A stretch of DNA of 26,882 nucleotides from Paraglomus occultum (Eukaryota > Glomeromycota > Glomeromycetes > Paraglomerales > Paraglomeraceae). The position numbers were made by a program, and so were the translations under genes. Position 1 is the first letter of the stretch. Each line of letters opens with the position of its first letter. Below the pieces are notes generated by a model. That model was given only the letters and a program-made list of their open reading frames with translations. It did not search any database and had not been told where the DNA came from. The stretch is from NCBI GenBank assembly GCA_910592205.1, contig CAJVPJ010000368.1, forward strand, positions 1 to 26,882. The letters run 5' to 3'. This document shows, one piece after another, positions 21,938 through 26,882 of the stretch.

Positions 21938-21973
21938 AAAAAAACAAAAAAAAAAAAAAAAAAACAAAAAAAA
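21938..21973 (+). repeat. A-rich tract
   Basis: About 36 bases are almost all A, with two C interruptions, directly abutting the left arm of the inverted repeat. It could be a slippage tract or the tail of a retroposed piece lying to its left. Confidence 0.8.
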
Positions 21974-22049
21974 TCAACATATTATTAACTGAGCGTTCGT
22001 GAAGATCAAACCCCATACCAAAAAAGTAGGACGTCTTTTGGATTAGATA
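21973..22049 (+). repeat. Left arm of a 77-bp perfect inverted repeat
   Basis: The arm starts ATCAACATATTATTAACTGA and ends CGTCTTTTGGATTAGATA. Every base matches the reverse complement of 26806-26882. Beyond 22049 the two copies diverge at once; the other side is set by the A-run here and by the window edge at the right copy, so the repeat may be longer. Confidence 0.95.
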
Positions 22050-22189
22050 TTTGTACATTATAACGTCATGTAAAGAAACTATTTTTAATGACTATTATCA
22101 TTTTCTGTTTGATAGATATACAAAAAACTTTCCCCCTTTCCTTATCCCCTGTCTATCCATCTAAGCATGTATCTCACCCTTCTCTATAA

Positions 22190-22393
22190 TCCACGATTTC
22201 CAAAGCACATAGCATCCAAAATGGCTATGCAAATGGGACTCGTACAAATAGAGCAAATAATAGCAACGGTAATCAATATGACAATAGCAAAACGCTAGCT
22301 GCAGCCGAATATGATACGAATCGTCCCATCCTCTTCATTGTTACCACCCCACATTCTCGCACGCTTTCATCCTGCAACATCCTCCACGTGTAA
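22190..22393 (+). other. Candidate extra exon with a receiver-like segment
   Basis: This open plus-strand frame follows a pyrimidine-rich tract (22125-22200) with an AG at 22204-22205. It encodes an Asn/Gly-rich stretch (NGYANGTRTNRANNSNG) and then NRPILFIVTTPHSRTLSSCN, before TAA. A weak donor in the last codons of the HSF gene (near 21815, phase 1) could join it in frame to that acceptor. The last segment has the pattern of the first strand and helix of a receiver domain, but Thr-Thr stands where the acidic pair normally is. An opposite-strand frame overlaps it. Speculative. Confidence 0.22.
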
Positions 22394-23456
22394 TCATTCA
22401 CAAACGTCATATTTCTCTCATATAATTCGTCCTTTACTCCACACGATCTCGCCCACATGTGCTTGGATGCATGTGTGACCACGGCAATGCATGTAATGAG
22501 GGGGGAAATGTGGTAAGTTATCCTTGCATAGTTTATAGCAGTCGATCTTGACATAGTCAATCAACAGTCTTAAGTCAACTAAACACGCTCGTAAAGATGA
22601 ATACGTTAAGCCAATTTCTATATGTTGATGACATTTTACTCGTACTGTGTCTCATCCTCTTGACTAGCAACAAGGTAATGATATGTAATAATGAGTGATA
22701 AACCTAATTGGTAGGCGCTGTCTGGACGAACGATGAAACAAATTCAAGTCATTTGACAAACAATAACAGATTCGAACCAAAAAGTAGTCATGTTTTTCAT
22801 AAACACGGTCTTACGTACCACCAACATCGCCGAATTCCTAGTGTATGCTAGGCAATTGTAACAGATGGATGATCGTGCAGATGTGATTGAAGACAAGTTA
22901 TAGGAATTTTCTATTGTATTATGTAATAAAGTAGACATTAAAAGTAATTCTGTTGCAATTTCACATATTAACTACGATATTTAGACGTAAATCTAGAATC
23001 CAAAAACGCAATAAATCACTAATCCTTCAACTATCCCGATGATTGCTCCCGATTTATTGGAATTTGTTAGACCAGATTCAAAACAAGAACTTAAGAAAAA
23101 CTATATGAAGAATAAGAAGGGGGAGGAAAGAGAAAAATGATGAGTAGCTACTAAGTACGCGTAAACAAAAGAAAAGTGGAGTTGAAAAGGACTGAGGAAG
23201 AAATATAGAAAAAGAGCTTGACGAGGGACCATGAATTGAAGCATCGTTCTAACAAGTTTGAGAATTAGACCTGAAATAACAGGGAAAGAATGAAAAAAAA
23301 ATTATTAATGGGAGAGACAAATATACAAAAGTGATAGCAACCTATCAACAACACAATTTTTAAAAAAAAAAAGTTCAGTAGCTATAAAGTCTGGCAAATA
23401 AATATCCCCAGAATAACTCGTTAAACCCTAAATTCTCATTACCCCTTAATATAACT

Positions 23457-23510
23457 CTAATAATAATAATAATGGTAGTAGTGGTAGTAGTAGTAATAAA
23501 TAATAATAAT
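23457..23510. repeat. AAT/GTA microsatellite
   Basis: A short run of AAT, GTA and GTG triplets (TAATAATAATAATGGTAGTA and onward) that gives low-complexity frames only. Confidence 0.85.
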
Positions 23511-23778
23511 GGTAACAATCATCAAACATTTCAGCTCTCTCTTATTGTGCAAGTCTTTTCGATGAATCCGCATCCATACAATTCCGAATACTTCCAATCT
23601 TACCTGATTAGTATTCCAATCCTAATACTATTTCATACCAAAGTAATTCCATAATAATAGATCGTCCACTCACTCTCCAACCCCCACCATCTCGCTCCCC
23701 CCTTTAAATCAACCCCATTCAACCATCTCTTTTCGTTACTATCCTGTCGATTTTACTCCCCCCAAAAAATCCTCTCCT

Positions 23779-24778
23779 TTATTGTGTTCTCAAAATCAAA
23801 TGCACCCCGCTGTCACTCCAAACAGGCTCCGAAAGCTGATCGACTTCTAACTTGAACGCCGCTTCCTCAAAACTGGGCTGCATCTGTCCACGGCCGAAAA
23901 AGCCGAGATCGCCACCGCGCTTGGAGCTGGAGCAGTCTGATTCAGTGATGGCCAATTCGGCGAGAGTAGTTTCGCCTTTCTCAATACGCTCGCGGTAGGC
24001 GAGAATTAGAGCCAAGGCCTGCTCCTTTGTACGGGTTATTCTCACCTTTTCGTTAGTAGAAAGGTGTGAGAAAGAGAGAAGACGAATAATGGAGGGAAAA
24101 GCAGGATTTGTTTAACTGTGGTGATGTGAGAAGAAATTTGAAAGTTGCAATATCTCCTTTTACTAATTCACTGGTTATTATTTCTCCGACATTATAATAT
24201 ACAATGTCCAAGTTCTAGATTCATTAACAAGATCTTGGTTTTCGCTGCGTTTTCGACTATCTTCAACTCCTAGCAAATCAAATCGAAACCACACCGCCAA
24301 TCCACTCCGATAAACATACCTCCTTCCAAGAACTCGGTCGTCTGCTTTCAATGTGCTTGACCAACAAATGACTTGCACGTATTTGTCCCGCCCCACTTTC
24401 TTGGGGATTGCCGTCCCTCTGCTCTCCATACCCTTTGATCTTAGTCGGGTCAATGCCTTGGGGGATTTCCCAGGTCGATTCTTTGGTTACCCGATTGTAA
24501 TAGTAGGCTATCTTGCGCGAGCGAGACATTCGAACTTCCCAATTTGCGGCAGCATTATCGTTTTGTTGGTGAGACTCTCCTGTGGTAGTTGAACCGGAAG
24601 AAACGGACTTGGTTTCTGGCTGGTTGGCAGTTGTGTTGGATTCGGAAGAGTTTTGATTCTCCGAGTCTTTTTCTGTATTCTCCGTGTTCTCTTTGGTCTG
24701 ACTTGGGTCAGAAACAGCCGGGCCAGCGACGTCACCTGACTCGGAAGTGTCGGTATTTACTTCTGCTTCTGTGGCCAT
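23779..24778 (-). CDS. ESS1: Pin1/Ess1-type peptidyl-prolyl cis-trans isomerase with WW domain, 241 aa
   Basis: Two minus-strand exons, 24778-24320 (153 codons) and 24045-23779 (88 codons plus stop), are separated by a 274-nt intron. Residues 1-75 are a Ser/Thr/Asn/Glu-rich extension. Residues 76-112 are a WW domain with W80, the YYYNRVTKESTW core (W103) and a Pro in EIPQG. Residues 131-241 are a parvulin domain with RASHLLVKH, the phosphate-binding R146/R147 in SRRPSSWKE, the catalytic Cys191 in ESDCSSSKRGGDLG, GRGQMQPSFE, and His235 in SGVHLILRT. All residues needed for isomerising phospho-Ser/Thr-Pro bonds are present, so the enzyme should be active. In yeast, Ess1 works on the RNA polymerase II C-terminal domain in the nucleus. 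Yeast Ess1 is about 170 residues with the WW almost at the N-terminus, so the acidic extension is the odd part. It lies convergent with the HSF gene, 1.95 kb apart. Confidence 0.95.
24046..24319 (-). other. Intron of the ESS1 gene
   Basis: 274 nt, donor GTATGT, branch point TACTAAC (24052-24058) and acceptor GAAAAG, phase 0. It joins SSWKE to VRITRTKEQA, matching the spacing in Pin1 homologues. The branch point is unusually close to the acceptor, only six bases beyond TACTAAC. Confidence 0.85.
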
Positions 24779-26088
24779 TCTTTGGTGTGTTTTGGTTGTT
24801 TTATTTCGGGTCAGACGGGGGAAATAATTTTTTTTTCTTTCGAGTGTTTTGTGAAATGAAACGGAATTAACACAAGTGGGAATAAACGAATTTGTTTGAT
24901 TTTATTGTGTTCTATACCACAGAATGATGCAATTTAAGTCTTATTACTCCCTGGGCACATACAGTTAAGAGATCTAATTTATATGAAGCGTAAACGTTCG
25001 TTTATGGATTTTAAACCAGTCAGAGTTCCCGAATCTTCCCTCCGAGACTTCATTTTAAGCCACTGGTGACGCAATAAATCTTTCACAAAACATTTTTGGT
25101 AAGAATGCAGAAGATCATGTAAGAATATGGATTTTTCCATCACAATAATAGTGTGGTCTCTATGGAACACACGTGATACTTGTTCAGAGTCCGTGCACTC
25201 TTGCCGTAAATTTTAAGATTTTTTCATGTCACAAAAAGTGTCAAAACACCTTATTTCCTAAAATGCAAGTATTTGAACAATGTTAAAAGCATCAGACTGC
25301 ACTATCCGTTTTATTTTAACTGGTGACGAGAAAGCTCGTTCCAATCACAAATCAGGATTAGATACTTGCTCTATAGCTCGCTTCCATTGGTAAGCCACAC
25401 AAGATGTATATATTTAAAAAATTAACTTTCATATAACCTGTTGATGTCGTCCTAATTAGAATCATCAAACAGCGATCGTACAAGTGAACACGACTCATCG
25501 AAGAAAAAAACATCAAGTGCGAAGCCGAGATTGTCAATAAACAAAGAATCATAAAGGGCCAATGTCTCAACATCTTAAAAAATAGAAGAGACCAAGCTGC
25601 AAACCCTAGAGGTCAGCAAAAGCATGACGCGCGTTATACTGATTCCCCATCAACCGCTATTTCTCCAATTACAAATTGATACTAAAGATTATGACCTCAA
25701 GTATCAAGTCAACGAGAGAGATTTTAAAGACGCAAAGATGTGGCTCGCGTTTTTTGTAAGCTTTTTTTCTGCCGCCGTCGGATTAATCGCCCGACTCGAC
25801 GGCCATATTTCATATACTAATACATGATAAATCTGGTTATATTGTTAAATTTGGCAAGCCCAAATTGAGACATATTTATGAATTCAAAGACTGAGCCAAA
25901 CCTGCAATGAAAGGTTCCGTTGAAATTATTGGTACTATATTGTCAAGAAGGTAAATTAAATATTATACCTGGGTCCATGTATTTGGATAAGAGCACTGCT
26001 AATTTTTTTCTTCGTTTTACAGAAATGACATCATTGCAGCTAGTTCGTTTATTAATGCGTTGCATCACTGGTCAACTGGCGTTAGTTA
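24779..26088. other. Upstream flank of ESS1 and 1.3-kb spacer
   Basis: The first 100 bases are the likely ESS1 promoter and leader (minus strand, A/C-rich before CAAAGAATGGCC). A minus-strand open stretch at 24979-25212 reads like coding sequence (HDLLHSYQKCFVKDLLRHQW) without a recognised family, and another at about 25440-25580 includes LGFALDVFFFDESCSLVRSL, followed by stops. Both may be relics of one decayed gene. Nothing else is supported. Confidence 0.35.
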
Positions 26089-26777
26089 CAGTGTGTCAAA
26101 AAAAAACCGGAATGAAAGTTTTATTCACTGTGTCTCAATGAATGGACCAAATTAAATGGTTTATAGTTATTTGAAAGGTGGAAACCAACAGATTTATTAA
26201 TAACAATTAATAAGCAATTCTCTCTCCGTGATTTTCAATAATAAGCTTACAGTGATGTCTCATTGAGCCCACAAGATTTTTTATAACAGTATCCGGGATA
26301 CTTCTCCACTCCTCCACCATAAATTGCTCCAGTTCATTGATATTTTTGGGCATCCGTTTTTCCACATTACCCTCACAAATTTCCAATAGAATTTAAATCA
26401 GACTATTGGATGACCAGTCCATGGAGCATTCTCATCAAGAAAGGCTTTAGCAAGACAACTCATATGCTTGGAGTCATTGTCCTGCTGAAACCTCCAGTTT
26501 TTTTAGCTTTTTTATATTATCATATATCGTTGAAAATGGGATGTTTGTATGTGCATGTAATTACGCACTCCCTCGTTCCACAAATATAATAAAGTTTTGT
26601 GTTGTAATTCTTTCTTGGTAGCAGACATTGCACAATGTTTTATTCAAAATGTTACATATGTATGCAATAAAAAAGTAATTTAACTTTATCAAATGTGTTG
26701 CAAATGGGTACCAAATTGGGCATGCTAGACATGTTTTTGTGATGCATACAATTTTCCAGTTTTTTTTTTACACACTG
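26089..26777 (-). mobile_element. Internally deleted Tc1/mariner-like element, 689 bp
   Basis: The left terminus TA|CAGTGTGTCAAAAAAAAA (26087 on) and the right terminus read from the other strand, TA|CAGTGTGTAAAAAAAAAC (ending 26777), form terminal inverted repeats with a TA target duplication, as in Tc1/mariner transposons. The inside carries the C-terminal part of a Tc1-type transposase on the minus strand. Complete Tc1-like elements run about 1.2-1.7 kb, so roughly half is missing, including the N-terminal DNA-binding part and the first catalytic Asp region. Confidence 0.85.
26207..26496 (-). pseudogene. Tc1-type transposase C-terminal remnant
   Basis: Minus-strand reading gives WRFQQDNDSKHMSCLAKAF, the region around the second catalytic Asp of the DDE triad (usual word QQDN.PKHTS). 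After a frameshift near 26405 come NVEKRMPKNINELEQFM, EEWRSIPDTVIKNLVGSM and the end ENHGERIAY with TAA at 26207-26209. The third catalytic acidic residue (in the usual PDLNPIENLW word) falls in the damaged stretch. The remnant cannot encode an active enzyme. Confidence 0.85.
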
Positions 26778-26805
26778 TATATTATATATGTGATTAGGTA
26801 ATATT

Positions 26806-26882
26806 TATCTAATCCAAAAGACGTCCTACTTTTTTGGTATGGGGTTTGATCTTCACGAACGCTCAGTTAATAATATGTTGAT
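26806..26882 (-). repeat. Right arm of the 77-bp perfect inverted repeat (at window edge)
   Basis: The reverse complement is identical over all 77 bases to 21973-22049. The window ends inside or exactly at the end of the repeat. It lies 28 bases beyond the Tc1-like element. Read on the plus strand it is open in one frame (including FFGMGFDLHERSVNN), so the repeat may be a fragment of a transposon coding region. Confidence 0.95.

Larger units (their letters stand above)
21824..23778. other. Intergenic region between the convergent HSF and ESS1 genes
   Basis: This 2-kb stretch holds the 3' flank of the HSF-domain gene, an A-run (21938-21973), the left arm of the 77-bp inverted repeat, a long pyrimidine-rich tract (22125-22200), an open plus-strand frame at 22190-22393 that may be an extra exon, and a small GTA/AAT microsatellite (23457-23510). 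A 95-codon minus-strand frame (22273-22560) overlaps the candidate exon and has no recognised motif. Confidence 0.45.

Noticed and set aside
21938-22049. Poly-A tract as the tail of a retroposon formed by the inverted repeat
   Set aside because: The A-run lies on the wrong side for a plus-strand copy ending in the repeat, and the right copy cannot be compared because the window ends there.
22273-22560. 95-codon minus-strand ORF between the HSF and ESS1 genes
   Set aside because: No recognisable motif, no promoter-like sequence, and it overlaps a plus-strand frame with more protein-like composition.
22597-22700. Short plus-strand ORF with FLYVDDILLVL, resembling the YVDD motif of reverse transcriptases
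   Set aside because: The frame is only about 35 codons, with no other reverse-transcriptase block on either side and no retroelement ends. It is most likely chance.
24178-24453. 91-codon minus-strand ORF across the ESS1 intron boundary
   Set aside because: It is out of frame with the WW/parvulin reading and spans exon and intron, so it is a shadow.

Overview
The window reads as nuclear DNA of an AT-rich early-diverging fungus. Three things suggest this: short spliceosomal introns of 70-72 nt, a SKN7-type heat-shock-factor DNA-binding domain, and decayed nuclease-kinase genes of the kind that are heavily expanded in Glomeromycotina (arbuscular mycorrhizal fungi such as Rhizophagus or Gigaspora). 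The lineage call rests on gene content recalled from memory, not on a database search. I see no bacterial operon, rRNA, convincing tRNA or CRISPR.

Left part (1-6.6 kb) is a graveyard of repeated or expanded genes, all read from the minus strand. First comes the edge of a broken transposase-like gene (1-1165), with frameshifts and an in-frame TGA. Next are three consecutive degenerate genes (about 1471-6395), each joining a PD-(D/E)XK nuclease-like domain to a protein-kinase-like domain: a FunK1-like gene in the middle and two related Crinkler/nuclease-kinase types around it. They keep 70-72 nt introns, so they look like decayed DNA-level duplicates and not retrocopies. Most of their in-frame stops are TGA, and two lost catalytic arginines fit C-to-T change at CpG. 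A 76-bp pogo-like mini element lies just upstream of them.

Middle part (6.6-19.4 kb) is sparse. It holds a small locus with two overlapping short ORFs (a glycine-zipper membrane segment, then a helical ORF), one clean intronless BTB/KCTD-type gene (9559-10740), and about 8.7 kb without any gene I can support. That stretch contains a nested hairpin and a large ATA/ATC microsatellite.

Right part (19.4-26.9 kb) carries two well-supported conserved genes facing each other. One is a five-exon SKN7-like HSF-domain transcription factor (plus strand, 19447-21823, 270 codons, reading frame closed across all four introns). The other is a two-exon Pin1/Ess1 peptidyl-prolyl isomerase with a WW domain (minus strand, 24778-23779, 241 residues, all catalytic residues kept). 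A perfect 77-bp inverted repeat (21973-22049 and 26806-26882) brackets the Ess1 gene, and a 689-bp internally deleted Tc1/mariner-like element sits just inside the right arm.

The conserved genes are independent housekeeping or regulatory genes. SKN7-like factors act in stress signalling and Ess1 acts on the phosphorylated RNA polymerase II tail; nothing here suggests a shared pathway. The most unusual content is the decayed nuclease-kinase cluster, the inverted repeat around Ess1, and a possible extra receiver-like exon downstream of the HSF gene.
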